Assembly: GCF_040372805.1 (NCBI RefSeq)
Contig: NZ_BAABWJ010000007.1
Location: 1 to 64,000 of the forward strand
Direction: 5' to 3'
Origin: Pseudoteredinibacter isoporae_A
GTDB taxonomy: Bacteria > Pseudomonadota > Gammaproteobacteria > Pseudomonadales > Cellvibrionaceae
DNA length: 64,000 bases
Part shown: positions 35,564-44,880 of the stretch, one piece after another
Layout of the letters: every line of letters starts with the position of its first letter
Position numbering within the stretch: the first letter of the stretch is position 1
The notes under the pieces: generated by a model
Database searches by the model: none
What the model saw: only the letters and a program-made list of their open reading frames with translations
Told to the model about the DNA's origin: nothing
Program-made: the position numbers and the translations under genes

Positions 35564-36349
35564 TTAGCGAATGATACCGCGGGTGGATTTTTGTAAGGAT
35601 TCGATCAGTGCTTCAATTTTATCGCAGCCCTGCTTCAAGGCATTGAGTTCTTCCATGGCTTCATCCACGGTCAGACCTCGGCGATACACCAACTTATAGG
35701 CTTTGTTTACCGCAGCAATATCTTCTTTTCCAAAACCTCGACGACGCAAACCTTCGGCATTGATACTGCGGGCACTGGCCGGGGCACCAGAGACCATGAC
35801 ATAAGCGGGAACGTCTTTGCCGATGGCCGACCCCATTCCAGTAAAACTGTGGGCTCCGATGCGACAAAACTGATGCACCAGAGTGTACCCTCCCAGAATT
35901 GCCCAATCGTCGACATGAACATGTCCGGCAAGGCTGGCGTTATTGATCAAAATGCAGTGATTCCCGACAACTGAATCATGGCCAATATGCGCATAAGCCA
36001 TGATGAGGTTTTCATTGCCGATGTAAGTTTCGCCGCGATCCTGAACCGTGCCGCGGTGAATCGTTACACCTTCACGAATCACATTGTTATCACCGATCAC
36101 CAGAGTGGTCGGTTCGCCCTGATATTTTAGATCTGGCGTATCCTCACCGATACTGGAAAACTGATAGATTCGGTTGTTACGACCAATTTTGGTGGGGCCT
36201 TTGATGATGACGTGGGAATGAACCACCGTCCCGGCGTCTATGCTCACACCAGGACCGATAATCGACCAGGGCCCAATTTCCACATCGTCCGCAATAACGG
36301 CGCTGGGATCAATGATGGCCCGGGGATCAATAAGGCTTGCTTCAGTCAA
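35564..36349 (-). CDS. lpxA: UDP-N-acetylglucosamine acyltransferase
   Basis: 261 residues. A left-handed beta-helix of hexapeptide repeats fills the first ~190 residues (for example IDPSAVIADDVEIGPWSIIG), followed by a C-terminal helical domain. The catalytic His lies in AHIGHDSVVGNH (about 121-132). It performs the first acylation of lipid A synthesis and works as a trimer. The fabZ gene is 26 bp upstream and lpxB 6 bp downstream. Confidence 0.97.
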   Translation of the reverse strand: MTEASLIDPRAIIDPSAVIADDVEIGPWSIIGPGVSIDAGTVVHSHVIIKGPTKIGRNNRIYQFSSIGEDTPDLKYQGEPTTLVIGDNNVIREGVTIHRGTVQDRGETYIGNENLIMAYAHIGHDSVVGNHCILINNASLAGHVHVDDWAILGGYTLVHQFCRIGAHSFTGMGSAIGKDVPAYVMVSGAPASARSINAEGLRRRGFGKEDIAAVNKAYKLVYRRGLTVDEAMEELNALKQGCDKIEALIESLQKSTRGIIR

Positions 36350-36375
36350 AAAACTCTCTCTCTAGTTGCTGCCCG

Positions 36376-36816
36376 TTATTTTACGGGTCTATCTGCGCAC
36401 ATTATAGAGGCAGAAGCAGCTAAAACGCCATCAACACTGGCTTTGCAGTCAAACTTCCAGATGCCGCGTTTCTCAGAAACAATTTTCGCTTCCAGCTGCA
36501 AACGGTCACCGGGTACGACCTGGCGCTTAAAACGCACCTTGTCAGCACCAGCAAACAGATAAATTGAACCGTCTGCAGGGGTTTTATCCAAGGTTTTGAA
36601 ACCCAAAATGCCAGCAGCCTGGGCCATTGCCTCGACGATCATCACGCCAGGGAAAATCGGCATCTGCGGGAAGTGGCCGTTGAACACCTCTTCGTTAATG
36701 GTGATGTTCTTATAGGCCACAATATAATCACCCTCCACCAGCTCGGTAACCCGATCAACCAGTAAAAAAGGGTAGCGATGGGGTAGATACTTACGTATCT
36801 CTTGGATTTCCATCAT
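36376..36816 (-). CDS. fabZ: 3-hydroxyacyl-ACP dehydratase FabZ
   Basis: 146 residues of the hot-dog fold. The active-site segment is FNGHFPQMPIFPGVMIVEAM (catalytic His in GHFP, Glu in VEAM). It dehydrates 3-hydroxyacyl-ACP and competes with LpxA/LpxD for the same substrate, and the neighbouring genes reflect this. It starts at ATG 36816. Confidence 0.97.
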   Translation of the reverse strand: MMEIQEIRKYLPHRYPFLLVDRVTELVEGDYIVAYKNITINEEVFNGHFPQMPIFPGVMIVEAMAQAAGILGFKTLDKTPADGSIYLFAGADKVRFKRQVVPGDRLQLEAKIVSEKRGIWKFDCKASVDGVLAASASIMCADRPVK

Positions 36817-36914
36817 GTAATCACTTCCTAGGTACTCAGCGTAAAAGCGGTGACAGCCATGTGCTGTCGGTTTTGCAAGCTCAGCTTATTGCCAAAGTAT
36901 GACAGTTCGAGCGT

Positions 36915-37964
36915 TTATTTATCTTTGCCTAACTTCCTGACCGTAGTGGCCAGTCCATCGAGCTGAGAAAATCGTACCGCACTACGGCGCCATTTCTCCG
37001 TTGGCATCATCGGCGTTCCCGAGGAATAGGAACCGGCCTTGGTGATGGACTTGGTGACCATGGTCATGCCGGTAACATGAACCTTATCGGCCAATTCGAT
37101 ATGACCAACCAAACCAACGCCGCCTGCCAAGGTGCAGTGTTTACCGATAACAGCACTGCCGGAAATTCCGACACAGGCTGCAATCGCACTGTTCTCACCA
37201 ATGCGAACATTATGCGCAATTTGCACCTGATTATCGATCTTTACGCCGTCGCAAATAACAGTATTGTCCAAAGCCCCACGATCAATCGTCGTAGATGCAC
37301 CGATTTCGACATCGTTGCCGATCAGCACGCTGCCCAACTGATGAACTTTTAACCAGTTCTCTCCGGTGTGAGCGAAACCAAAACCTTCCGAGCCGATCAC
37401 GGCGTTGTTATGGATCTCAACGCGATCACCGATACATACTGCCGCCTCAATGCTGACGTTGGAATGAATGCGGCAGTCTTTCCCAATGTGAACCTCTTCG
37501 CCAATAAACACACCCGCTTCCAAACGGGTATTGGCCGCAATTTCGGCGCCCGCTTGCACCACACAATTGGGCCCGACCCAGGCACTGTCATCAACCGATG
37601 CCGATGCATCCACTACCGCACTCGGGTGAACCCCAGTCTGCGCCTGGGAATCGCGCTTAAACAAACGGGTAAGAACCGCAAAGGCGATATAAGGCTGCGC
37701 ACAAACCAGTTTCGGGCCGCTGAAGTGCTCGATTTCGTTAGGGTGAAGAATCACCGCTGAGGCTTGGGTCTCAGCAAGGTATTTACGATAATTGGGATTT
37801 GCGAGAAAACTCAGCTGACCGGATTGAGCCGTCTGCAATGTTGCCATTGAGGAAATTGCGACACCCTGATCGGCATCGTGCAGTTCAACACCTAAAGACT
37901 CTGGCAATACGGCCTGCAGCTGCTCAAGCAGCGCTTGTAAGGTGAAGGATTGATTGTTGGCCAC
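36915..37964 (-). CDS. lpxD: UDP-3-O-(3-hydroxyacyl)glucosamine N-acyltransferase
   Basis: 349 residues from a GTG at 37964, preceded by the strong site GGGAGGAG; the ATG at 38000 adds 12 residues absent from the family and lies upstream of that site. The N-terminal uridine-binding domain (SFTLQALLEQLQ onward) is followed by a hexapeptide-repeat beta-helix (about 110-290) with the catalytic histidine in the HTGENWLKVHQLG region (about 235-250). It adds the N-linked acyl chain of lipid A. An imperfect terminator hairpin lies between ompH and this gene. Confidence 0.95.
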   Translation of the reverse strand: MANNQSFTLQALLEQLQAVLPESLGVELHDADQGVAISSMATLQTAQSGQLSFLANPNYRKYLAETQASAVILHPNEIEHFSGPKLVCAQPYIAFAVLTRLFKRDSQAQTGVHPSAVVDASASVDDSAWVGPNCVVQAGAEIAANTRLEAGVFIGEEVHIGKDCRIHSNVSIEAAVCIGDRVEIHNNAVIGSEGFGFAHTGENWLKVHQLGSVLIGNDVEIGASTTIDRGALDNTVICDGVKIDNQVQIAHNVRIGENSAIAACVGISGSAVIGKHCTLAGGVGLVGHIELADKVHVTGMTMVTKSITKAGSYSSGTPMMPTEKWRRSAVRFSQLDGLATTVRKLGKDK

Positions 37965-38027
37965 AGGCTCCTCCCTTTCCACTTTTTGAAGTGGCTGCAC
38001 TTTAACAAATCCAGCCGCTGTTTACGA

Positions 38028-38064
38028 AAAAAGCCGCATTCAGCCAGGGCTGATGCAGCTTTTT
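38028..38064 (-). terminator. Partial terminator/attenuator between ompH and lpxD
   Basis: On the minus strand an imperfect stem of about 16 bp (one mismatch, one bulge; AAAAAGC and GCTTTTT at its base) is followed by a T-run. It would reduce, not abolish, read-through from bamA-ompH into the lpx genes. Confidence 0.6.
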
Positions 38065-38089
38065 ACGGAGCCCAGAGGGCAAGTGGGAC

Positions 38090-38602
38090 TTATTTGCCCT
38101 TATTCAGACGATCAGTAATCTGTGCGGTGATGTCGTAACCGGTGTCGGCGTACTCAACCGATTGTGGCTTCAGAACCAGACCATAGCCACCAGACTTGAT
38201 GATTTCTTTGGCCGCTTCACTTGCTTGCTTACCGTATTTGGCAAACAGCTTCTGGTAGATTTCACCCTGCTCTTTCTGCAGTTTCTGGGCAACCAGTTGC
38301 TGATCAGCACGCTTGTACTCAATATCTTTGTACTGCTTGGCTTTACGCTCATCGGACCACGTCAAACCTTTGGTTTGCATTTCTTCAACCAAAGCTTTCA
38401 TTTCTGAATTCAGGGATTCAGCTTGAGCGGTCAGAGCTACGTACTCAGGCTTGGCACCCAGGGCTTTCAATTCTTTCTGAGCAGCTTCAGAGCGCAAGAT
38501 GGCGGATTGCAGATCCATAACTGCAATTTTTCCCTGGGCCAGAGTCACGTTAGAAAATAATACGGCTGCGACAAAAGCCAAAGCAATCTTCATGTTTTTC
38601 AC
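38090..38602 (-). CDS. ompH: OmpH/Skp-family periplasmic chaperone
   Basis: 170 residues from a GTG at 38602, which has GGAG 7 bases upstream; the ATG three codons later is too far from it. A signal peptide (cleavage near NVTLA-QG, about residue 22) precedes a charged coiled-coil body (KAQ..., ERKAKQYKDIEYKRADQQLV, about 85-115) that forms the tentacle-like helices of the Skp trimer. It carries unfolded outer-membrane proteins to BamA, whose gene is 87 bp upstream. Confidence 0.95.
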   Translation of the reverse strand: MKNMKIALAFVAAVLFSNVTLAQGKIAVMDLQSAILRSEAAQKELKALGAKPEYVALTAQAESLNSEMKALVEEMQTKGLTWSDERKAKQYKDIEYKRADQQLVAQKLQKEQGEIYQKLFAKYGKQASEAAKEIIKSGGYGLVLKPQSVEYADTGYDITAQITDRLNKGK

Positions 38603-38689
38603 TATCTATCTCCAATGTTTAACCATAATGGCTAATTTTATGCAGCACGGCTGCTGTTGTTATTGACTGGCAAATGCGCAGCCGTGTGA

Positions 38690-41314
38690 TTAAAACTGAG
38701 TACCCAGAGAGAACTGGAAGAATTCAGTTTCATCAAATTCATTTTCCCGAATAGGCTTGGCAATACTGAAGGTCAGAGGACCAAAGCCAGAAATCCAGGT
38801 AACACCGATACCCACCGATGAACTCAACTTGCTCAGATCCACATCAAAACAGTTCTGCTGAGTGGCGCCACAGTTCAGATCAAACACGTTACCCGCATCG
38901 ATAAAGAACGCAGACTGCAAAGAGCGCTGGTCCTTAATGAACGGCAGCGGGAACAGAATCTCAGCACTACCTTCAATCAACACATTACCACCAAAGGGGT
39001 TGTTACGGGTGTTGTTGTTATTGTTCAGCTGAGTCGTTGTTAACGTACCGTCTGCATTAGCAACGTATACCAGGTTACTTACCTCATTGGTATTACGAAT
39101 ACCGTCGCCATTGGTATCGTTCCAAGTCGCGTACTGGGTCTGATAAACCTGAGCTGGGGTACTTTGTGGGCCCAGCGTATTACGCTTGAAACCACGTACC
39201 GAGCCAAAGCCACCCGCGTAGAAGTGCTGGAAGAACGGCAACTCAGTGGTATCGCCATAAGAATCGGCGTAACCCAAGCGGGTACGCAGACGAAGAGTCA
39301 GGCTACTGGTCAATGGCTGGAAGTACTGAGCGGTGTAGTTCAACTTGTAGTATTCCAACTCACCGCCAGGCAGTGAGAATTCCAGAGAGAAGCGTTGGGA
39401 CACACCACGGTTCGCCAAACGACCACGGTTCAATGTGGACTTGGCCCAGTTCACCGACGCGGTAACCAGATTAAACTCATCACCATTCTCATCGATAAAG
39501 CCTTTTGGAGACTGCGCATCCAACAACGCAGTCGCATCCAACAATCGATCGGAGAAGTCGTATTCAACCAAAGGCGAGGTGTTCAGGATATCGGCAACCG
39601 CCGTGGCATCCTCATTATTCAGGTACTGGTCCTGAGCAGTGGAAATTCGACGCGGGCTACCGATGATTTCCTGCACCGCAAATGGGCCGGTATTGATCGA
39701 AATATTTTGATAACCGACGTTGAAACCAATGCGTTCAATCTCGGAAATGGGGTAACCGAAGTTAACACTGGCGCCGTAACTGTCCGTAGAGTAGCTGGAC
39801 ACGTTTACGCGGGAATAGTCACGAGACTGGTAGTAGACATTAAAACCACGGCTCACCCCGTCCGGCGTAAAGTACGGATCGGTGTAGTTGAAGCTGTAGG
39901 CGGTCTGGTAGCTACTGCGGCTGACGTTAAAGCCGACGCGCTTGCCGGTACCTAACCAGTTATCTTGCTGAACATTCGCACCCAGTACCAAACCCGAGCC
40001 CTGGGCATAACCCACGCTCGCGCCCACGCTACCGGAAGGCTGTTCTTCAACGGTGTATTCCACATCCACCAGATCCGCTGAACCGGGCACTTCTTTGGTT
40101 TCCACCTTCACTTCTTTAAAGAAGCCCAGACGTTCCAGTCGAACCTTGGATTGTTCAATTTTAATCGAGGAGGCAGACGCGCCTTCCATCTGGCGCATTT
40201 CACGACGCAGAACATTGTCTGCGGTTGTCGTGTTACCGCGGAAATCAATTCGATTCACATAAGCACGTTTACCTGGATCGATAAAGAACGTCACCTTAAC
40301 CTTGCCGGTGCCTTCATCCACTTCAGGAATACCTTTGACTTCGGCAAAGGTGTAACCCTCGTTACCCAGACGCTTGGTCATGTATTCTTCGGTGGTGGTC
40401 ATGAGCACCTGTGAGAACTTTTGCCCTTCGCGCATCAACAGCAACAGGCGCATTTCTTCTTCCGGCAAAATCGGGTCACCGGCCAGTTCTACATCACTTA
40501 CTTCATAAACGTCGCCTTCATTGACGTTTACGGTAATAAATACCGCTTCTTTGTTCGGGCTCAGACTCACCTGAGTCGAGTCGATTTCAAACTTCAGGTA
40601 ACCTCGGTCGAGGTAATAGCTCTCCAAACGCTCGATATCACCCGACAGCTTTTCTTTCGCGTAGCGGTCATCGCTGGTGATCCAGGAGAACCAGCCGGTG
40701 GTTTTCAATTCAAACAGTTCGATCAGCTCTTCATCGTCAAACGCGGTGTTGCCCACAATATTGATGTGTTTGATGGACGCCACATCGCCTTCATCAACAT
40801 CAATCTGGAGTTTGACCTGATTGCGTGGCAGATCCACTACCGTGGCTTCAACATCGGCGCTGTAACGACCCTGGGCGACATACTGGCGACGCAGCTCCTG
40901 AGTCAAACCTTCCAGGGTGGCGCGCTTGAAAATCTGGCCTTCCGCCAGACCGTTGTCGTTCAGACCTTTCATCAGGTCTTCAGTCTTGATCGCTTTGTTA
41001 CCTTCGATTGCAATTTCACTGATCGCTGGACGTTCTATCACCGTCACAACCAGAACATTACCATCACGGCCCATTTGAATGTCTTCAAAATAGCCGGTTT
41101 TAAACAGGGCTCGCGTGGCGCTTTGAATGGCCAGGCTATCGAGCTCTTCGCCAATCTGAACCGGTAAAGAAGCGAATACTGTACCTGCCGAGACACGCTG
41201 CAAGCCTTCCAGGCGAATATCATTTACCCGGAATGCCTGGGCATAAGCCAGAGCAGGTAATAAAGTCAAAATGAGGAAAAGGTCTCTGATACGCTTCATA
41301 TTATGCTTAATCAT
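38690..41314 (-). CDS. bamA: Outer membrane assembly factor BamA
   Basis: 874 residues, longer than the ~810 of E. coli. A signal peptide (cleavage near LAYAQA, about 26) precedes five POTRA domains (about 27-430) and a 16-strand beta-barrel. The loop-6 motif GSVRGFKRNTLGP is present and the protein ends in the signal-like FQFSLGTQF. Extra length sits in surface loops: one after VRGF holds an EF-hand-like DTNGDGIRNTNE and a run of Asn, another holds DENGDEFNL. BamA inserts beta-barrel proteins in the outer membrane. ATG 41299 is an alternative start. Confidence 0.97.
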   Translation of the reverse strand: MIKHNMKRIRDLFLILTLLPALAYAQAFRVNDIRLEGLQRVSAGTVFASLPVQIGEELDSLAIQSATRALFKTGYFEDIQMGRDGNVLVVTVIERPAISEIAIEGNKAIKTEDLMKGLNDNGLAEGQIFKRATLEGLTQELRRQYVAQGRYSADVEATVVDLPRNQVKLQIDVDEGDVASIKHINIVGNTAFDDEELIELFELKTTGWFSWITSDDRYAKEKLSGDIERLESYYLDRGYLKFEIDSTQVSLSPNKEAVFITVNVNEGDVYEVSDVELAGDPILPEEEMRLLLLMREGQKFSQVLMTTTEEYMTKRLGNEGYTFAEVKGIPEVDEGTGKVKVTFFIDPGKRAYVNRIDFRGNTTTADNVLRREMRQMEGASASSIKIEQSKVRLERLGFFKEVKVETKEVPGSADLVDVEYTVEEQPSGSVGASVGYAQGSGLVLGANVQQDNWLGTGKRVGFNVSRSSYQTAYSFNYTDPYFTPDGVSRGFNVYYQSRDYSRVNVSSYSTDSYGASVNFGYPISEIERIGFNVGYQNISINTGPFAVQEIIGSPRRISTAQDQYLNNEDATAVADILNTSPLVEYDFSDRLLDATALLDAQSPKGFIDENGDEFNLVTASVNWAKSTLNRGRLANRGVSQRFSLEFSLPGGELEYYKLNYTAQYFQPLTSSLTLRLRTRLGYADSYGDTTELPFFQHFYAGGFGSVRGFKRNTLGPQSTPAQVYQTQYATWNDTNGDGIRNTNEVSNLVYVANADGTLTTTQLNNNNNTRNNPFGGNVLIEGSAEILFPLPFIKDQRSLQSAFFIDAGNVFDLNCGATQQNCFDVDLSKLSSSVGIGVTWISGFGPLTFSIAKPIRENEFDETEFFQFSLGTQF

Positions 41315-41395
41315 TAATTAGTGTTGAGCCAAGCTCTTCTTATAAAAACCGGTCTACCCAGAGGCGGCCAGTGTCTGTTCTCGTCGATTGAGGCC

Positions 41396-42754
41396 TTAAA
41401 ACAGCCTAACCACATCGTTATAAAGCGCCACGACCATAATGCCGAGCACCATCACCATACCGATCTGGTAACCCCACAATTGCACCCGATCTGGCAAAGG
41501 ACTCCCCTTCACCAGCTCAATGACGTAGTAAAGCAGATGGCCGCCGTCCAGAACCGGAATCGGCAACAGGTTCATAACCCCCAGAAACACACTAAGCAAA
41601 GCCAACAGACTAATGTACTGCTGCCAGCCAGCCTTGGCCGAATCGCCCGCCACTTTAGCAATGGTGAGTGGCCCGCTCAAGTTTTTCGTGGATATTTGCC
41701 CGACAATCAACTTCTTCAAAGAGACAAGTACAAATTTGGATTGTTCCCAGGTTTTGTCCACAGCGACCACAAAGGACTGCACAAAGCCATACTGGCGCTT
41801 AATGATCATTTCTTTCGGCCAGGATGATTGTGAGGCGGCGACACCAACACGACCAATGGTGCTGCCATCTTCCAGAGTCACCAGTGCGGGTGTGATTTGA
41901 GCATCAAACAGCTCGCCTTCACGCTCATAACTGACGGTAAAAGTCTGGTTTGCACGCGCTTTTACGTAGTCGACCCAGGCGTCCCAATCGGCGATGTTTT
42001 CACCATCAGCCGCAATGAGCTTATCGCCCTTTTGTAGTCCTGCCTTGGCCGCCGGACTGTCGGCCTGCACCACACTCAAAACCAGCTTGATGGGCGGGTA
42101 ATAAAGGCTTAAACCGAGGCCCTCAAGGGGATTAGGTTCCGCATCGCCACGCAACCAGTTATTGAGTTCCGCGACGGATTCGTAGCTCAAGTCTGACCCG
42201 GGATACTGCACGCGAAAGTGCATTTCGCCGCTTTCACCCAAGCGATTAAGAAGTTGCTGAATCAGGGCCTGGCGCGTCGGCGTGGGCTGACCATCGACGG
42301 CGACAATACGCTGCCCCGGCTCCAGGCCGGCCTCAGCCGCTACAGTCCCCGGCTCCACTTTACCGACCACCGCGCTGAGCTCGTTATAGCCTTGCAGCGT
42401 CAAAAACCAGTACAGCAATACGGCCAGAATAAAATTAGCCAACGGCCCCGCCACAACGACCGCAATTCGGCTCAGTACGGGCTTTTGGGTGAAGGCCAGA
42501 TGTTTTTCATGCTCAGCGACCTCACCTTCACGCTCATCGAGCATCTTGACGTAACCGCCCAGTGGGAGCGCCGCGACAGCAAACTCCGTGCCTTCTCGAT
42601 TTCGCCAACTGTAGAGGACCTTGCCAAAGCCGACAGAAAAACGGAGCACCTTGATGCCACAGCGACGGGCCACATAATAATGGCCAAACTCGTGTATGGT
42701 CACCAAAACCCCAAGGGCCAGGATAAACCAGAAGATGGTTTGTAAAAGACTCAA
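41396..42754 (-). CDS. rseP: Intramembrane site-2 protease RseP
   Basis: 452 residues. The zinc motif HEFGHYYVARRCGIKV (about 21-36) lies in the first TM, two PDZ domains occupy about 115-310, and the LDG motif NLLPIPVLDGGHLLYY (about 390-405) lies in the third TM. It cuts the anti-sigma factor RseA and clears signal peptides, coupling envelope stress to sigma-E. It is placed between dxr and bamA as in other gammaproteobacteria. Confidence 0.97.
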   Translation of the reverse strand: MSLLQTIFWFILALGVLVTIHEFGHYYVARRCGIKVLRFSVGFGKVLYSWRNREGTEFAVAALPLGGYVKMLDEREGEVAEHEKHLAFTQKPVLSRIAVVVAGPLANFILAVLLYWFLTLQGYNELSAVVGKVEPGTVAAEAGLEPGQRIVAVDGQPTPTRQALIQQLLNRLGESGEMHFRVQYPGSDLSYESVAELNNWLRGDAEPNPLEGLGLSLYYPPIKLVLSVVQADSPAAKAGLQKGDKLIAADGENIADWDAWVDYVKARANQTFTVSYEREGELFDAQITPALVTLEDGSTIGRVGVAASQSSWPKEMIIKRQYGFVQSFVVAVDKTWEQSKFVLVSLKKLIVGQISTKNLSGPLTIAKVAGDSAKAGWQQYISLLALLSVFLGVMNLLPIPVLDGGHLLYYVIELVKGSPLPDRVQLWGYQIGMVMVLGIMVVALYNDVVRLF

Positions 42755-42811
42755 GCAACTCTCCTATCTATAACAGGCCGGCTCAGGCTGCGGCCCGTGG
42801 ATGCCATAAGG

Positions 42812-43990
42812 CTAGGCAATACCTGCAATCAATTCATTGGCAACGCTACGGGCTTCAGCATCAATAGCCAAAACCGTGTCGATATCCGAAGCGTCGATAT
42901 TATCGTGTCTGGCCAGCACATCGCCATTAATTCGCGCGATATCCGTAAAGGCTATGCGCTCCGCCAGGAAAGCCGCCACCGCCTCTTCATTGGCGGCATT
43001 CAGACAGTTCGCTGCACTGCCTCCGGCTTTGCTGGCCTCAATCGCCAGAGCCAAACAGGGAAAACGCTGCACGTCCGGCGCGGCGAAGCTCAGCTCGCCC
43101 AGGCGCGTAAAATCCAAACTCTCTACACCGGACTCTATGCGCTCTGGCCAGGCCATCGCATGGGCAATGGGTGTTTTCATGTCCGGCTGCCCTAACTGAG
43201 CCAGCACCGAACCATCGTTATACTGCACCATGGAGTGCACCACACTTTGCGGGTGCAACAACACCTCAATCTGTTCAGCCGAGGCAGAAAACAGCCAGCG
43301 CGCTTCGATGTATTCCAGCCCCTTGTTCATCATGGTGGCGGAATCGACAGAAATTTTTTGACCCATGGACCAGTTGGGGTGAGCACAGGCCTGGGCGACC
43401 GTCACCCGGGAAAGCGCGTCCAATGGCGTCTCACGAAATGGGCCACCGGAACCTGTCAGCAGAATTTTTCGGACACCAGCCTCACTCAGACTGCGCGCAT
43501 CCGTTGGCAAACACTGGAAGATGGCATTGTGTTCGCTGTCGATGGGTAATAGCAAAGCGTTGTGGTCTTTCACAGCGTCCATAAACAAGTCGCCGGCCAT
43601 CACCAGGCTTTCCTTGTTCGCCAGCAATACTTTGTTACCCGCTCTCACCGCCGCCAGGGTAGGCAGCAGCCCAGCCGCCCCCACAATAGCGGCCATAACT
43701 GTATCGGCATCGGCGGAAACGGCTTCCAGAGCCGCTGTGCCATCCAACACTTCAGTGGCAAGGTTTTCACCTGCCAAAGCCTCGCGCAAGCAATTCGCCG
43801 CCTCAGAATCCACCAACACCGCGTAGTCGGGTTTGTAACGCAATACTTGATCGCGCAGAGACTGCCAGCTGCGCTTGGCGCACAGGGCATAAATATGAAA
43901 TCGATCGGGATGACGAGCTGCAACATCCAGGGTGCTCAAACCAATGGAGCCGGTAGAGCCCAGAATGGTCAATCGCTCTTGTTTAGACAT
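42812..43990 (-). CDS. dxr: 1-deoxy-D-xylulose-5-phosphate reductoisomerase
   Basis: 392 residues. The NADPH-binding GSTGSIGLSTLDV (about 11-23) and the metal/substrate regions LPIDSEHNAIFQCL (about 148-161) and KISVDSATMMNKGLEYIEA (about 214-232) are clear. It makes MEP for isoprenoid synthesis, feeding undecaprenyl phosphate made by UppS. Its ATG overlaps the cdsA stop by one base (TAATG). Confidence 0.97.
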   Translation of the reverse strand: MSKQERLTILGSTGSIGLSTLDVAARHPDRFHIYALCAKRSWQSLRDQVLRYKPDYAVLVDSEAANCLREALAGENLATEVLDGTAALEAVSADADTVMAAIVGAAGLLPTLAAVRAGNKVLLANKESLVMAGDLFMDAVKDHNALLLPIDSEHNAIFQCLPTDARSLSEAGVRKILLTGSGGPFRETPLDALSRVTVAQACAHPNWSMGQKISVDSATMMNKGLEYIEARWLFSASAEQIEVLLHPQSVVHSMVQYNDGSVLAQLGQPDMKTPIAHAMAWPERIESGVESLDFTRLGELSFAAPDVQRFPCLALAIEASKAGGSAANCLNAANEEAVAAFLAERIAFTDIARINGDVLARHDNIDASDIDTVLAIDAEARSVANELIAGIA

Positions 43991-44817
43991 TATAGAGACC
44001 AGTCACTCAAGCTCATCGCAAGAGCGAATACCGGTGCAGCCGCGGTGAGACTGTCTACGCGATCGAGAACGCCACCATGGCCCGGCAAAAGACGTGAGCT
44101 GTCTTTAATGCCGCGCTGGCGCTTCACCATACTTTCCAATAAATCACCGAGCACTGACGCCAGGCCTGCGGGAATAATAATCGCCAGGGTTGCCAACATG
44201 GATACGTCCGCCAGAACAGCGATGGCTATCGCCAACAACACACAGCTGAACATGCCCCCCCAGAACCCTTCCCAAGACTTGCCTGGGCTGACCGCGGGTG
44301 CCAGCTTATGTTTGCCCAGGGCTTTCCCCGAGAAAAAGGCGCCGATGTCCGCACACGCAACGATCAGAACCACGATAAGAATCAACCAGGCACCCGAACT
44401 CTGAGCACGCAAATACGAAAAAGCCAACCAGGTAGGAATTAACACGGCCATTCCCATAATGGCTTTAAACCAACGGCTGCCCCATAACATGGCACTGCCC
44501 GGATAGGATTGCACCCACAGCAACGCAATTGCCCACCATAGGCAGCCGGCCATCAGGATGGCCTTGGAAACATCGGCATTGGAACCGTCAAAGTTGTGAG
44601 TAACATAGGCCGAGAGGGCCAGAACCGACGCGATTAAGATGACGTAAGCCGTGCGCTGCCAGACTTTTGAGAGCCCGGAGAGATTGGCCCATTCCCAGGC
44701 GGCAATGAGAACAACCGTCGCGATGAATGCAGAAAACAGGGGCAACGGCAATTTAAATAGAGCCGCCAGGAACACTACAGCGAGAATAATAGCTGTGATG
44801 ACACGTTGTTTAAGCAC
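43990..44817 (-). CDS. cdsA: Phosphatidate cytidylyltransferase
   Basis: 275 residues with about eight TM helices. The CDP-DAG synthase signature appears near the C-terminus as KRQRGIKDSSRLLPGHGGVL followed by DRVDSL (about 233-258). It makes CDP-diacylglycerol, the precursor of all phospholipids. It starts 63 bp after uppS. Confidence 0.96.
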   Translation of the reverse strand: MLKQRVITAIILAVVFLAALFKLPLPLFSAFIATVVLIAAWEWANLSGLSKVWQRTAYVILIASVLALSAYVTHNFDGSNADVSKAILMAGCLWWAIALLWVQSYPGSAMLWGSRWFKAIMGMAVLIPTWLAFSYLRAQSSGAWLILIVVLIVACADIGAFFSGKALGKHKLAPAVSPGKSWEGFWGGMFSCVLLAIAIAVLADVSMLATLAIIIPAGLASVLGDLLESMVKRQRGIKDSSRLLPGHGGVLDRVDSLTAAAPVFALAMSLSDWSL

Positions 44818-44880
44818 TTGGCCCCCAAATCGTTTTATCAGCCCTTAGCCCGGGCGATTTTTATTATCCAGTTCCGTCGA

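Noticed and set aside
36849..36880. GACAGC/GCTGTC hairpin between lpxD and fabZ as a terminator
   Set aside because: The T-rich tail is on the plus strand, but both genes run on the minus strand.
40421..41167. 248-codon ORF antisense to bamA
   Set aside because: Mirror of the bamA frame; no signal, domain or ribosome site.
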